Of a stretch of DNA of 64,000 nt, positions 54,936 through 63,815 are shown piece after piece. The notes under the pieces are model-generated. The model was not told where the DNA came from. It ran no database searches and saw only the letters and a list, made by a program, of their open reading frames with translations. This DNA comes from JACOMS01 sp051252005 (GTDB taxonomy: Bacteria; Pseudomonadota; Alphaproteobacteria; Caulobacterales; Maricaulaceae): NCBI GenBank assembly GCA_051252005.1, contig JBPOEZ010000002.1:310001-374000 (forward strand). Reading direction: 5' to 3'. Position 1 is the first letter of the stretch. Each line of letters begins with the position of its first letter. The position numbers were made by a program, and so were the translations under genes.

Positions 54936-55015
54936 ATGGATAAACTCACCGGAAAGACAGCCGCTACATGGTCGACGCAGAGCTCGTAATTGATGGCGGC
55001 ATGAGCCAACTTTAA
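54936..55015 (+). pseudogene. SDR gene reduced to its two ends
   Basis: The ATG (after AAAGGAA) starts MDKLTGKTA, the usual N-terminus of a short-chain dehydrogenase, and then jumps to a C-terminus in another frame: VDAELVIDGGMSQL and stop, the standard SDR ending. About 220 codons, including the Rossmann fold and catalytic Ser-Tyr-Lys, are missing between. A clean internal deletion of a gene that was probably under LysR element C. Confidence 0.75.
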
Positions 55016-55033
55016 CTAACTTCACTTTCCCAC

Positions 55034-55074
55034 AGGCGGCAACGCGGTCTCTCCCAAATGCGTTGTCGCCGCCC
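55034..55074 (+). terminator. Hairpin between SDR remnant and AhpD-like gene
   Basis: GGCGGCAACGC (55035-55045) pairs with GCGTTG-TCG-CCGCC (55060-55073) with a small bulge, followed by CTTTACC. GC-rich, weak T-run; possible terminator. Confidence 0.4.
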
Positions 55075-55108
55075 TTTACCTAACTCGTTCTCATGAAAGG
55101 AAAACGAA

Positions 55109-55663
55109 ATGACTGACTTTACTTTATACGACGAAACAACCGCGCCGGAGGGCAGCAAAGCTTTGCTTGTAGGGTCTAAAAAGGCCTTTGGAATGATCCC
55201 CAACCTACACGCCGTCATGGCCGAATCTCCAAGCCTGCTTGAAGCGTATAAAACCGTCGGCGACCTCTTCCAGAACGCCGGTTTTGATAAAGATGAGCTG
55301 ACTGTGGTGTGGCAAACCGTCAGCGTCGAAAATGCGTGCCATTACTGTGTGCCAGCTCACACCAGTATTGCCCACAGCATGGGCGTGGATAAAGCCATTA
55401 CTGATGCACTTCGAAACGATACACCTCTGCCAAACGCACGTCTCGAAGCTCTTCGCGATTTCACTCTAAGCGTAGTCCGAGACCGAGGCGTCGTCGTTGA
55501 CAAGACGGTGAATGCATTTTTGGATGCTGGTTACACGAAGGCGAACATACTCGGAGTCATCCTAGGATACTCTCAAAAAGTAATGTCAAATTACACTAAC
55601 CACTTTGCAGATACCCCTATCGACTTGCCGTTCAAGAAATTTGAGTGGCACAAACCCGCTTAG
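55109..55663 (+). CDS. Carboxymuconolactone decarboxylase/AhpD-like protein
   Basis: 184 aa. ENACHYCVPAHTSIA is the AhpD core motif (Glu, CxxC, His), which supports peroxide-linked disulfide chemistry. The fold is helical throughout. GAAAGGAAAAC precedes the ATG. Probably a LysR-regulon member together with the membrane protein and OsmC fusion downstream. Confidence 0.87.
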   Translation: MTDFTLYDETTAPEGSKALLVGSKKAFGMIPNLHAVMAESPSLLEAYKTVGDLFQNAGFDKDELTVVWQTVSVENACHYCVPAHTSIAHSMGVDKAITDALRNDTPLPNARLEALRDFTLSVVRDRGVVVDKTVNAFLDAGYTKANILGVILGYSQKVMSNYTNHFADTPIDLPFKKFEWHKPA

Positions 55664-55723
55664 ATCACGCCCCTGATTTAAGCGGGTGTCAGGGCGGCGC
55701 GCAGCCCTCCGCATGTCGCCCTG
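55655..55723 (+). terminator. Pair of stem-loops after AhpD-like gene
   Basis: Two nested signals: CCCGCTTA/TAAGCGGG (55655-55662 with 55679-55686, including the stop codon) and CAGGGCG/CGCCCTG (55690-55696 with 55717-55723). Neither has a full T-run. They could partly separate this gene from the next or protect the mRNA end. Confidence 0.45.
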
Positions 55724-55747
55724 ATTTAAACAAAGAAAGGAACTAAA

Positions 55748-56227
55748 ATGAAACTTGATTCAAATGAAGTAAAACTCGCCTTGCTCGGCGGCGCTATTGC
55801 TGAAATTGCCTTTGAGTTTTACGCGTGGGTCATATCGCCTGTTTTGTTTGGACTAGAACTACAACCTGCAAAACTCGTCACAGCCCTTACTCAGAAGTTT
55901 TTGAATATTGGGCTATCCTATGAAATAGCCTACGCGCTACATACATTTGTTGGGATCGTCGGCTTCAGTCTTTTCACCCTGACTATCTACAAGCTACTTT
56001 CCCTTAAGGGATATATTTCCGGATTAATCGCTGGGCTGACTTTATGGTTTATTGCGCAGGGAGTCCTTGCTCCCGCCATTGGACGAGATTTTATGATGGG
56101 ATTTGGTCCTTACACACAATCTTCATTCATAGGCCATGTCGGCATGGCGATAATTATAGCAATTTTTTTGGATTGGCGTCTGAATAAGCAAACCGCTCTC
56201 TCAGATAACCCGGAAGGATTTTCGTGA
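55748..56227 (+). CDS. Four-helix membrane protein of unknown function
   Basis: 159 aa with about four transmembrane helices and short loops; no family recognised. GAAAGGAA lies before the ATG. Its end overlaps the GTG start of the hydrolase-OsmC gene by four bases, so the two are coupled. Confidence 0.7.
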   Translation: MKLDSNEVKLALLGGAIAEIAFEFYAWVISPVLFGLELQPAKLVTALTQKFLNIGLSYEIAYALHTFVGIVGFSLFTLTIYKLLSLKGYISGLIAGLTLWFIAQGVLAPAIGRDFMMGFGPYTQSSFIGHVGMAIIIAIFLDWRLNKQTALSDNPEGFS

Positions 56228-57408
56228 AATCTATAACTTTCCCTGGCGCACACGGACACGAACTTTCCGGCATCATCGACTCCCCTCCCGGCACACCTAA
56301 AGCTTGGGCGATCATGGCCCACTGTTTTACCTGCGGCAAAGATATGCCCATGGCGAAGACAATTGCATCCAATCTCGCCAGCCACGGTATCGCTGTTTTG
56401 AGGTTTGACTTTGCAGGGCTGGGCGGAAGCATGGGTGACTTTGCCAGATCTAATTTTTCTACAAATACAGCTGATTTATTTGCTGCGGCAGCTTGGCTCG
56501 AGGCCGAATACTCCGCGCCTTCCATACTCATTGGGCATAGCCTCGGCGGCGCGGCGGTTCTCGCGGCAGCGGATCAAATTCCCGCCATAAAAGCTGTCGC
56601 CACCATCGCGGCACCCGCTGATCCCGGGCATGTCAGGCATTTGCTGACCGATGCCGAACGGGACGCCAATGAACATGGCAAAGGCGATATCATGCTGGCT
56701 GGCCGCAAATTCACATTCCACCAACAGTTTTTTGACGATATTTCACAATCATCCTTAGAAGAGATTGTCCCGAGACTTCGCTGCGCGAAACTCTTCCTGC
56801 ATTCGCCCTGCGATCAGACTGTCGGGGTTGACAACGCGTCCGCTTTATTTGGATTGGCCAAACACCCTAAAAGCTTCGTCACGCTTGATAATGCTAAACA
56901 TCTCATACCGAAAAAAGAGGATGCAGAGTACGTTGCAAATATGATTGCATCCTGGGCCGTTCGATATCTCGCCTCGCAAGAATCTGAGGACTCAAGTGAA
57001 TGGGTTACAGCCGGCGAAACGGGGGCCAACACACTTCAGCTCCGGATATCATCCGGCAAACATTTCATCGTTGCGGATGAACCTGTGAACGTAGGAGGTA
57101 GCGATACGGGAATGGCTCTCTACCAACTTCTCCTATCAAGCCTCTGTGCCTGTTCCGCGATGACGGTTCGGATGTATGCGGATCGTAAAAAAATTCCACT
57201 GGACAATGTCACAGTCCGCCTTCGGCATACGGCACGAAAGTCCGGCGACGGGACTCATAACATCGACCATATTGACAAGATACTCACGCTGGACGGCGAC
57301 CTGACAAAAGAAGAAAAATCCCGCTTAGTTGAAATCGCATCCCGCTGCCCCGTGCACAGAACATTAGCCGGCGAAATAGAGATTGAAACGCAAGCGAGCG
57401 CAGAGTGA
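56224..57408 (+). CDS. Bifunctional alpha/beta hydrolase-OsmC family protein
   Basis: 394 aa. Residues ~1-250 form an alpha/beta hydrolase (HCFTCGKD, DFAGLGGS, IGHSLGGAA with nucleophile, CDQTV Asp region, NAKHLIP His). Residues ~260-394 form OsmC (SSLCACSAMTVRMYADRK and ASRCPVHRTL with the redox cysteine pair). Such fusions are known in proteobacteria; OsmC parts reduce organic hydroperoxides. GTG start coupled to the preceding gene and GTGA overlap with the next. Fits a peroxide-stress unit with the AhpD-like gene. Confidence 0.9.
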   Translation: MKSITFPGAHGHELSGIIDSPPGTPKAWAIMAHCFTCGKDMPMAKTIASNLASHGIAVLRFDFAGLGGSMGDFARSNFSTNTADLFAAAAWLEAEYSAPSILIGHSLGGAAVLAAADQIPAIKAVATIAAPADPGHVRHLLTDAERDANEHGKGDIMLAGRKFTFHQQFFDDISQSSLEEIVPRLRCAKLFLHSPCDQTVGVDNASALFGLAKHPKSFVTLDNAKHLIPKKEDAEYVANMIASWAVRYLASQESEDSSEWVTAGETGANTLQLRISSGKHFIVADEPVNVGGSDTGMALYQLLLSSLCACSAMTVRMYADRKKIPLDNVTVRLRHTARKSGDGTHNIDHIDKILTLDGDLTKEEKSRLVEIASRCPVHRTLAGEIEIETQASAE

Positions 57409-57617
57409 GTAAAAGAACTTTCTTTACCGCCTCCATAACTTGGGCCGTCGCTTATACGCTCATGACAACAGTATTAGTTTTAATCCAGAAGTCGCATCTG
57501 GATTTGCCTATCCCATTACAAACTCTTATTATGACGATGATCATAATCCCGGCAATACTCTTTGTTGTGTCGCCGCGCGTTAATAGACTCGCAGATCGCC
57601 TTTTTACCGGCCGTTAA
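57405..57617 (+). CDS. Small two-helix membrane protein (DUF2798-like)
   Basis: 70 aa, two transmembrane helices with a short loop, pattern of DUF2798. The GTG start overlaps the preceding stop by four bases. Function unknown. Confidence 0.65.
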   Translation: MSKRTFFTASITWAVAYTLMTTVLVLIQKSHLDLPIPLQTLIMTMIIIPAILFVVSPRVNRLADRLFTGR

Positions 57618-57816
57618 CATTGCCTTTGCCAAAGGTCGTTACGGAAACTGACCAAAATTCAGGAGTTTTTGTTGCGCCGACGACGGGTTAATTTACGTGA
57701 AGTTTCCAATAAACTAAGATTTGGCTCAGCCGCTCACGTCCCGTTCTCGAGCTTGTGATATTCCGTTTCCAATAGGTGATTGGTAGTTGATCGCATTCAC
57801 AGATAGTTTCTGTTTG

Positions 57817-57841
57817 TCACCAAACACTTTCGTTTCGGTGA
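57817..57841. promoter_or_regulatory. Inverted repeat upstream of bufferin precursor gene
   Basis: TCACCAAAC-N6-GTTTCGGTGA with a one-base bulge, 25 bp before the precursor ATG. Candidate operator or leader hairpin. Caulobacter bufferin genes are reported to depend on an ECF sigma factor; no sigma gene is in this window and I could not recognise its promoter with confidence. Confidence 0.35.
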
Positions 57842-57865
57842 AAACAACTCAGAAGGTATTCCATT

Positions 57866-58225
57866 ATGTCTCATACATCACTTATATCTAAATCTTTAAT
57901 TTTAGGTCTTGGCATAGCCGCAGCAGCCACAACCGCACACGCAAAACCCAATGCACAGCTCTCGCTTACTGAGGCTGCTCCATCTGAAGTGCAACAAGCG
58001 TTCACTAAATGGAAACAAGGCGAACGGCTCAAGGGACGCAAAGACAAATGTTACGGAATTGCCCTGGCCGGCGAAAACGATTGCAAAGCTGGTAAAGGTA
58101 CCAGCTGCGAAGGTACGTCTACGACAGACTTTCAAGGCAATGCCTGGACATATGCGCCGCGCGGCACGTGTGAATACATCGTGACGCCAGCTGGCGCGGC
58201 CTCCGTCGACGTCATCGACCGGTAA
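57866..58225 (+). CDS. bufA: Bufferin-type RiPP precursor (DUF2282)
   Basis: 119 aa. Signal peptide to about residue 26 (HA/K), then a core with four cysteines at 62 (DKCYG), 73 (NDCKAG), 81 (TSCEG) and 102 (GTCEY), in the fixed DUF2282/bufferin pattern with GNAWTYAPRGTCE. Known of the family: the precursor is exported as a metal-binding peptide after some cysteines are turned into thiooxazoles by an MNIO enzyme. AGAAGG upstream of the ATG. First gene of the bufferin operon. Confidence 0.9.
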   Translation: MSHTSLISKSLILGLGIAAAATTAHAKPNAQLSLTEAAPSEVQQAFTKWKQGERLKGRKDKCYGIALAGENDCKAGKGTSCEGTSTTDFQGNAWTYAPRGTCEYIVTPAGAASVDVIDR

Positions 58226-58259
58226 ACCCGGCTTAAGAACTGAACTTCGGATCAATGTC

Positions 58260-59117
58260 ATGACACATCAAACCGCTCTCCTCATTAGTGCAGGACTCAG
58301 CCTGAAGCCCGATCATTACCGGGCCGCGCTTGAGACTGATGTAAATGAGCTTTGGTTCGAGGTTCACCCTGAAAACTACATGGTTGCCGGCGGCCCCCGC
58401 TTAGCGTGGCTTGAAGCCATACGAAAAAAGCGCGCACTTAGCTTTCACGGAGTCGGCGCATCCTTAGGCGGGCTTGGCCCGCTTGATGCTGACCACATGA
58501 AGGCTCTAAAGTCGCTGATAGAACGGTTTGAACCTGAGCAAGTCTCCGAACATGCAACATTTTCAAGCCATCAGGGACAATACCATGCCGACCTGTTGCC
58601 CTTACCGAGAACGGAAGAATCTATTGCTCATCTCGCATCGCGGGTAGGCGCCTTTCAGGATGCGGTCCAGCGGAGAATCCTCATTGAAAATCCAACAAAT
58701 TACTTGGACTTTGCAAGCGAATGTGATGAGCCTGATTTCTTGATGGAAGTGGCTAAACGGTCAGGGTGCGGGCTCCTTATTGATTTAAACAATATTTGGG
58801 TGAGCTCGCACAACCTCGCCATTGATCCCTACGACTATATAAAGCGTATTGACCCCAACCTTGTTGGCGAAATTCACATCGCAGGACATTCCGTGGATCC
58901 AATTTTAGGCGCAAGTTTCCTCATCGATAGTCATGATGCGCCCGTGAAATCTACGGTATTCCATCTTCTAAAATTCGCACTAAATTTGTGGGGTCCGAAA
59001 CCTACTCTCATCGAAAGAGATGGAAATATTCCTGAATTTGATACGCTTTTGGATGAACTTGCAAAAGCCCAGGCTCTTATTGATGCCAGTAAGTTAGAGC
59101 ATTATGACGCCGCTTGA
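58260..59117 (+). CDS. bufB: MNIO-family maturase (DUF692)
   Basis: 285-aa TIM-barrel multinuclear non-haem iron oxidase. Metal-binding residues visible in SFHGVGASLGG (His), SEHATFS (Glu-His), IENPTNYLDF (Glu), LIDLNNIWVS (Asp), EIHIAGHS (His) and IERDGNIPE (Glu/Asp). Expected to oxidise precursor cysteines in the cytoplasm. 34 bp after bufA, and it overlaps bufC by 14 bases. Confidence 0.93.
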   Translation: MTHQTALLISAGLSLKPDHYRAALETDVNELWFEVHPENYMVAGGPRLAWLEAIRKKRALSFHGVGASLGGLGPLDADHMKALKSLIERFEPEQVSEHATFSSHQGQYHADLLPLPRTEESIAHLASRVGAFQDAVQRRILIENPTNYLDFASECDEPDFLMEVAKRSGCGLLIDLNNIWVSSHNLAIDPYDYIKRIDPNLVGEIHIAGHSVDPILGASFLIDSHDAPVKSTVFHLLKFALNLWGPKPTLIERDGNIPEFDTLLDELAKAQALIDASKLEHYDAA

Positions 59118-59901
59118 AAAACATATTAATTTGATGTCCGGATTTGCGCGATTTCAGGCCGAACAAAGCGATCTCGCACCGTTAATGGCAGCCAAAGTTG
59201 CGCCGGGTCAACGCGCGCTTGTCTATAGAAACTCCGGGATGCTCGCGATTGTTGGTGCACTACGTTCTAATTATCCACGTCTAGACGCACTCATGGGCGA
59301 GTCTTTTTTTAGCGAAATGGCTAAAGCCTATATTCATCTACACCCTGTCAAACAAAGATCTCTCGTCGGCTTTGGGGAGAGACTCGCGCAATTCATTGAC
59401 TCTCAAGTAAGTGAGCATAACCTCGAGTGGCTCGGGGATTTAGCGCGGCTTGACCGCGGCTGGCTTGAAGCCCACCTTGCGGCAGACTCAGCGCCCCTCC
59501 CCATAGAGCGTATTGCCGAGACGCCGCAAGAACATCTCCTAGCGGCCAAGCTTGAATTTCATCCTAGCCTGCGAGTCGTTGAAACGCGTTGGGATTTAGG
59601 GCCTTTATGGCAGGATATAAAATCGGGCGTTCTACCCGGCGCTCAACTTACCCTTAATACCATTCCTTCGGCTATGATGTTTTGGCGTCCGCGAAGCGTT
59701 GTTCTTGGCAAGTCCTTATCTCCAGAGGACTACGCATTTATTGAAATTCTTAGGCGCGGGAAAACGTTGGCAGATGCGTGTTCTCTTGTCATTGATACTT
59801 ATCCCAGCGCTGATCTACCGGTTCTCATCGCGGATATTGTTTCAGAAGACCTAATCACAAACTTAACTTTTAAAGAGGCGCATTCCCATGATAATCCTTA
59901 A
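59104..59901 (+). CDS. bufC: Bufferin maturase partner (DUF2063)
   Basis: 265 aa. The N-terminal DUF2063-type region (GFARFQAEQSDLAPLMAAKV) and a helical C-terminal half match the usual partner of DUF692 enzymes, needed for precursor recognition. Overlaps bufB and the DoxX gene by 14 bases each. Confidence 0.9.
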   Translation: MTPLEKHINLMSGFARFQAEQSDLAPLMAAKVAPGQRALVYRNSGMLAIVGALRSNYPRLDALMGESFFSEMAKAYIHLHPVKQRSLVGFGERLAQFIDSQVSEHNLEWLGDLARLDRGWLEAHLAADSAPLPIERIAETPQEHLLAAKLEFHPSLRVVETRWDLGPLWQDIKSGVLPGAQLTLNTIPSAMMFWRPRSVVLGKSLSPEDYAFIEILRRGKTLADACSLVIDTYPSADLPVLIADIVSEDLITNLTFKEAHSHDNP

Positions 59902-60430
59902 CACCGTAAAATCTGGATATATTTGGTTCGTTCTGAAAGCCGGACTGCTGGAGCCCCTCGCTCTACTATTAGCACGGTTGGCGGTAGCCCGCGTTTTCCT
60001 CATGTCAGGGATAACAAAATGGACAGGGCCCTTTCAGTTTAACCCCGATAAATATGACCTTTTTCTTTATGAATTTTTCTGCCCGGAAGAGCCAAGATCT
60101 GACGCTTTGGTATTGTGCAAAGATGCCGCTGAAGGGACTTACTCTCCGGTCACACAGTGGGTGGTAGAGCGTGCTGCAAATATGGCGGGGATTATGGAAA
60201 TACTGCTACCACTTCTGTTGATCTTTGGACTGACATCTCGGTTTGCAGCCGCAGGCTTGCTAATAATGACCTTGGTCATTGAGACCCTTGTCTTTCCGGA
60301 CGCGGGAAGTTGGTGGGGTAGTCATGTCTGGTGGGCGGCAATTCTGTTTGTTATCGTCGCGCGCGGCCCCGGAGCCTTCTCTATTGACCGGCTACTGGGG
60401 CTTGAGAAATCACAGAAGATCACAGCATGA
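59888..60430 (+). CDS. DoxX-family membrane protein of bufferin operon
   Basis: 180 aa, about four transmembrane helices (LARLAVARVFLMSGITKW, then ILLPLLLIFGLTSRFAAAGL). DoxX genes regularly accompany bufferin operons; an electron-transfer or export role is suspected but not known. Overlaps bufC by 14 and the lipoprotein gene by 4 bases. Confidence 0.87.
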   Translation: MIILNTVKSGYIWFVLKAGLLEPLALLLARLAVARVFLMSGITKWTGPFQFNPDKYDLFLYEFFCPEEPRSDALVLCKDAAEGTYSPVTQWVVERAANMAGIMEILLPLLLIFGLTSRFAAAGLLIMTLVIETLVFPDAGSWWGSHVWWAAILFVIVARGPGAFSIDRLLGLEKSQKITA

Positions 60431-61698
60431 TCCGTCTCGCGTCTCTCGCCTTATTTACGCTACTGGGGGCCTGTTCGCATATGTATGTGCCTGCTGGGCC
60501 CCCAAATTCTTGGGTGCAAGATACGTCGACGCCCGCTTCGGCTTCAAGCCTATCAAACGCAAGCAGGACCTCGTTTTTATATGTAACGGATAGAAGAAAA
60601 GAAGACGACACACAACTCTACGGTACAAAACGCTCAAATGCCATGGTTTTGGGAACCGCGCATGTAAGCTTAGAGAATATGAGTGTAGCAGAGTATTCTG
60701 ATTACATGTCGGGGTCTGTAGACAATCCTAAGGCGCCCAAATATGCACTGGATACCTTAGAAGAAATAGTTCGCTTTCCAAGCACGCCGCTTCCGTTCAA
60801 CATTGAAAACGGCGTTCTTGCACGAAACAGCGCCTCGCTCAAAGCCTACGAAAACGCACGCCGCACCTTTCGAGGCAAGCTAGCTGATGAGCTCCGTTCG
60901 CGTGATACAGGAAAGGTAGTTTTCTATGTTCATGGTTTTAATACCAGTTTTGAACATAGCGTTTTTGATTTGATGGAACTGGCGGCGGCTTCGGCCTGGG
61001 ACGGCGTTCCGCTACTTTATAGCTGGCCAACAGGAAGCAACAACATTCTAAGCTATTTTGCTGACACGCAAGATGGGGCGTTTTCAGTTTATCATTTAAA
61101 GGAGACTTTGAGGCTTATCGCGGCGACGGAAGCTGTGGATGACGTCACAATTATCGCCCATAGTCACGGCGCATCAATAGTAACAACCGCTCTTCGTGAG
61201 CTTTTAATCGAAACACGCGGGTCTGGTCAATCTATGCGAGATACGTACCGCATTTCAGATCTTATTCTTGCAGCGCCAGATATTGACTTGGGCGTCATGG
61301 AACAGCGTCTTGTTGCTGAGCAATTTGGTATCGGTTTTGACCAGATCAATGTTTATCTAAACCCAGATGACAATGCTTTAGGATTTGCAGCAAAGCTATT
61401 GGGAGCACCGCGTTTTGGCGCGATGGCGCCGCAGGAAATGTCTCCTGAATCTAAAGCTGTTTTTAAGGGTGTCAAATCAGTCCACTTCATTATTGTTGAA
61501 GGCGCCAAAGGCAAGGCAAAACATAGCCATTTCAGGCTTCACCCCGGCGTTCTTTCCGACATCGCAATAACAATTCGCACGGGGGCTAAGCCTGCGGATC
61601 CCGAGCGCCCGTTAGAACATCTGGGCCTCGGCTTCTGGCGGATAGACAACACTTATCGGCCGACTTTCAGGGGTGATATTAGCGAAGAAGGTTCTTGA
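60427..61698 (+). CDS. DUF900-type alpha/beta hydrolase lipoprotein
   Basis: 423 aa. Lipobox LLGAC at the N-terminus, then TSFLYVTDRRKEDD, VVFYVHGFNTSFEHSVFD (oxyanion region) and IIAHSHGASIVTTALR with the nucleophile Ser, as in DUF900 proteins. Anchored outside the cytoplasm. The four-base overlap with doxX makes it the translationally coupled fifth gene of the bufferin operon, which is not a standard member as far as I know. Confidence 0.88.
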   Translation: MIRLASLALFTLLGACSHMYVPAGPPNSWVQDTSTPASASSLSNASRTSFLYVTDRRKEDDTQLYGTKRSNAMVLGTAHVSLENMSVAEYSDYMSGSVDNPKAPKYALDTLEEIVRFPSTPLPFNIENGVLARNSASLKAYENARRTFRGKLADELRSRDTGKVVFYVHGFNTSFEHSVFDLMELAAASAWDGVPLLYSWPTGSNNILSYFADTQDGAFSVYHLKETLRLIAATEAVDDVTIIAHSHGASIVTTALRELLIETRGSGQSMRDTYRISDLILAAPDIDLGVMEQRLVAEQFGIGFDQINVYLNPDDNALGFAAKLLGAPRFGAMAPQEMSPESKAVFKGVKSVHFIIVEGAKGKAKHSHFRLHPGVLSDIAITIRTGAKPADPERPLEHLGLGFWRIDNTYRPTFRGDISEEGS

Positions 61699-61888
61699 TG
61701 AGGATGTGAGATTTTCTTCTTATGAGACTCGCTTCGTATTGACTAATCTCGTTCGAGAATTGTGAAAAAAATATCTACGGGCACCGGAAGGAAGCGGAAA
61801 ACCTTCCATGAAGGCTATCAAAACATTGCATTTCAGTGTTTACGGCAACTAAAGGTATAACAGCAAAGTGCTTTGCTGAGGAGATATT

Positions 61889-63397
61889 ATGTTTATTGAA
61901 ACTACGACGATGGAAGTTTTAAGCCTTTTAGCGACGCTATTAGTTTTTGTGCTGGGGGTCGGACTTTTTGCAGTTATATGTATGTTTGTCGTTGATACGC
62001 TCCAAACCAAAGACGCCGTTCGTAAAAACTATCCTGTCGTGGGCCGTTTCAGATCTTTTTTCTCGAAACTCGGTGAATTTTTTCGGCAGTACTTCTTTGC
62101 AATGGATCGCGAAGAAATGCCTTTTAACCGTGCGGAACGCGAATGGATAGGAAGAGCCACAGAAGATCATGACAATACTATTGCTTTCGGTTCCACCAAA
62201 AACCTTTCACCGGAAGGCACGGCAATTTTTGTAAATTGCCCTTTTCCAACTTTGGATCAGGATGGAGTAGAAATGCAACCTCTTGAAATTGGCCCATATT
62301 GCAAACACCCTTATAATGCCCCGTCATTTTTTAATATCTCTGCTATGAGTTACGGCGCGCTTTCAAGTGTAGCCGTACAGGCTTTATCACGTGGCGCGAA
62401 GATGGCCGGGTGCTGGATGAACACCGGCGAAGGCGGCCTAGCGCCATACCACCTTGAAGGCGGCTGCGACATTGTCATGCAAATAGGCACGGCAAAGTAC
62501 GGCGTCCGTAACCATGACGGCGGCCTTAGCGATGAAAAGTTGAAAGAAGTCGCGGCACATGAACAAGTTCGCATGTTTGAACTTAAAATGAGCCAAGGGG
62601 CTAAGCCTGGAAAAGGCGGCATTCTGCCGGCGGTCAAAGTCTCTGCGGAGATCGCAAAAATTCGCGGAATACCCGAAGGGCAAGACTCCATTTCCCCGAA
62701 CGGTCATCCCGAAATCAAAAACCCAGCCGAAATACTCGATATGATCGAGCACATCCGCGACCTCACAGGAAAGCCCGTCGGCTTTAAAGCCGTTATAAGC
62801 GGAACGGAATGGCTGGAAACTATGTTCATCGAGATTCACAAACGCGGCATTGATAGCGCGCCTGATTTCATCACAATCGATAGCGGCGACGGCGGCACGG
62901 GCGCGGCCCCTATGGCTCTTATGGATAATGTTGGGCTATTAATTAAGGAGTCATTGCCGATGGTATCTGATGTCTTACACAAATACGGCTTACGAGAGCG
63001 CATCCGTATCATTGCCTCGGGCAAATTGGTCACCCCGTCGGAGGTCGCCTGGGCTTTAGCTGCGGGCGCAGATTTCATCAATTCGGCGCGAGGGTTTATG
63101 TTCTCATTAGGCTGCATTCAGGCATTAAAGTGCAACAAAAACACATGCCCCACCGGGATCACGACGCACAATAAGCGCCTACAAAAGGGCTTAAATCCGG
63201 AAAGCAAGGCCGTAAAAGTCGCCAGTTACCAAAACAATATGATCCATGAAGTGCAAATCATTTCCCATTCTTGCGGCGTCAACAGACCGCGTTTGATGGG
63301 CCGTAAACATGTGCGCATTGTTCAGACCAATGGACAGACCATTCCCCTGAACATCATTTTCCCTCGTCCTGAAATATTACCCGAATATAGAATATAG
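61889..63397 (+). CDS. FMN-binding glutamate-synthase-like membrane protein
   Basis: 502 aa. One N-terminal transmembrane helix (~10-32), then the FMN-binding barrel of GltB-type glutamate synthase: SAMSYGALSSVAVQALSRGA, GEGGLAPYH, IDSGDGGTGAAP, and GCIQALKCNKNTCPTGITTH with the Fe-S cysteines. It lacks the glutaminase domain of GltB; the stand-alone family is widespread but of unclear substrate. GAGGAGAT precedes the ATG. Confidence 0.9.
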   Translation: MFIETTTMEVLSLLATLLVFVLGVGLFAVICMFVVDTLQTKDAVRKNYPVVGRFRSFFSKLGEFFRQYFFAMDREEMPFNRAEREWIGRATEDHDNTIAFGSTKNLSPEGTAIFVNCPFPTLDQDGVEMQPLEIGPYCKHPYNAPSFFNISAMSYGALSSVAVQALSRGAKMAGCWMNTGEGGLAPYHLEGGCDIVMQIGTAKYGVRNHDGGLSDEKLKEVAAHEQVRMFELKMSQGAKPGKGGILPAVKVSAEIAKIRGIPEGQDSISPNGHPEIKNPAEILDMIEHIRDLTGKPVGFKAVISGTEWLETMFIEIHKRGIDSAPDFITIDSGDGGTGAAPMALMDNVGLLIKESLPMVSDVLHKYGLRERIRIIASGKLVTPSEVAWALAAGADFINSARGFMFSLGCIQALKCNKNTCPTGITTHNKRLQKGLNPESKAVKVASYQNNMIHEVQIISHSCGVNRPRLMGRKHVRIVQTNGQTIPLNIIFPRPEILPEYRI

Positions 63398-63499
63398 ATA
63401 TTCCTAAGATTCAATATTCTCGCATCAGCAATTTATTAAACCTTTTGAAATTTCCGTACGTAAAATACCCAAAATTCGCCTATTCCCCATTATGAGAAA

Positions 63500-63742
63500 T
63501 TAAGACTGAAAGAACTCCCTCGGATCAAAATTGAGTATTTCAGCTAGCTTTTCAAACTCAATGACGTCTACGCGCCTTTGCCCGCTTTCAAGCCGCGCAA
63601 CCCAAGACTGATACTCGTGGATCGCCTCAGCTAATTCGGCTTGGGTCATGCCAATAGCCTCACGTTTCTTTATCAGAAGCGCGATCAATGCCTTGTGGCG
63701 AGCAGATCCTAGAGTTTTGTCCAAAGAATAATCCGAAAGCAC
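63500..63742 (-). CDS. Small XRE-family regulator
   Basis: 80 aa, almost entirely one Cro/CI-type helix-turn-helix: REAIGMTQAELAEAIHEYQS, then WVARLESGQRRVDVIEFEKL. GTG start; an inner TTG is possible. Divergent from a GIY-YIG-type gene across a short promoter with an inverted repeat, so it probably represses that gene and itself. Confidence 0.82.
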   Translation of the reverse strand: MLSDYSLDKTLGSARHKALIALLIKKREAIGMTQAELAEAIHEYQSWVARLESGQRRVDVIEFEKLAEILNFDPREFFQS

Positions 63743-63761
63743 CTTGTGGATGCTGGATTTA

Positions 63762-63776
63762 ATCTGGTTTTCAGAT
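63762..63776. promoter_or_regulatory. Inverted repeat between XRE and GIY-YIG genes
   Basis: ATCTG-N5-CAGAT, perfect 5-bp arms, plus direct TTCAGAT copies at 63770 and 63786 (16 bp apart). Typical site pattern for a small XRE repressor. Confidence 0.5.
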
Positions 63777-63815
63777 TATCTTAAATTCAGATAAAATGAC
63801 TAACTTTGGATACCC

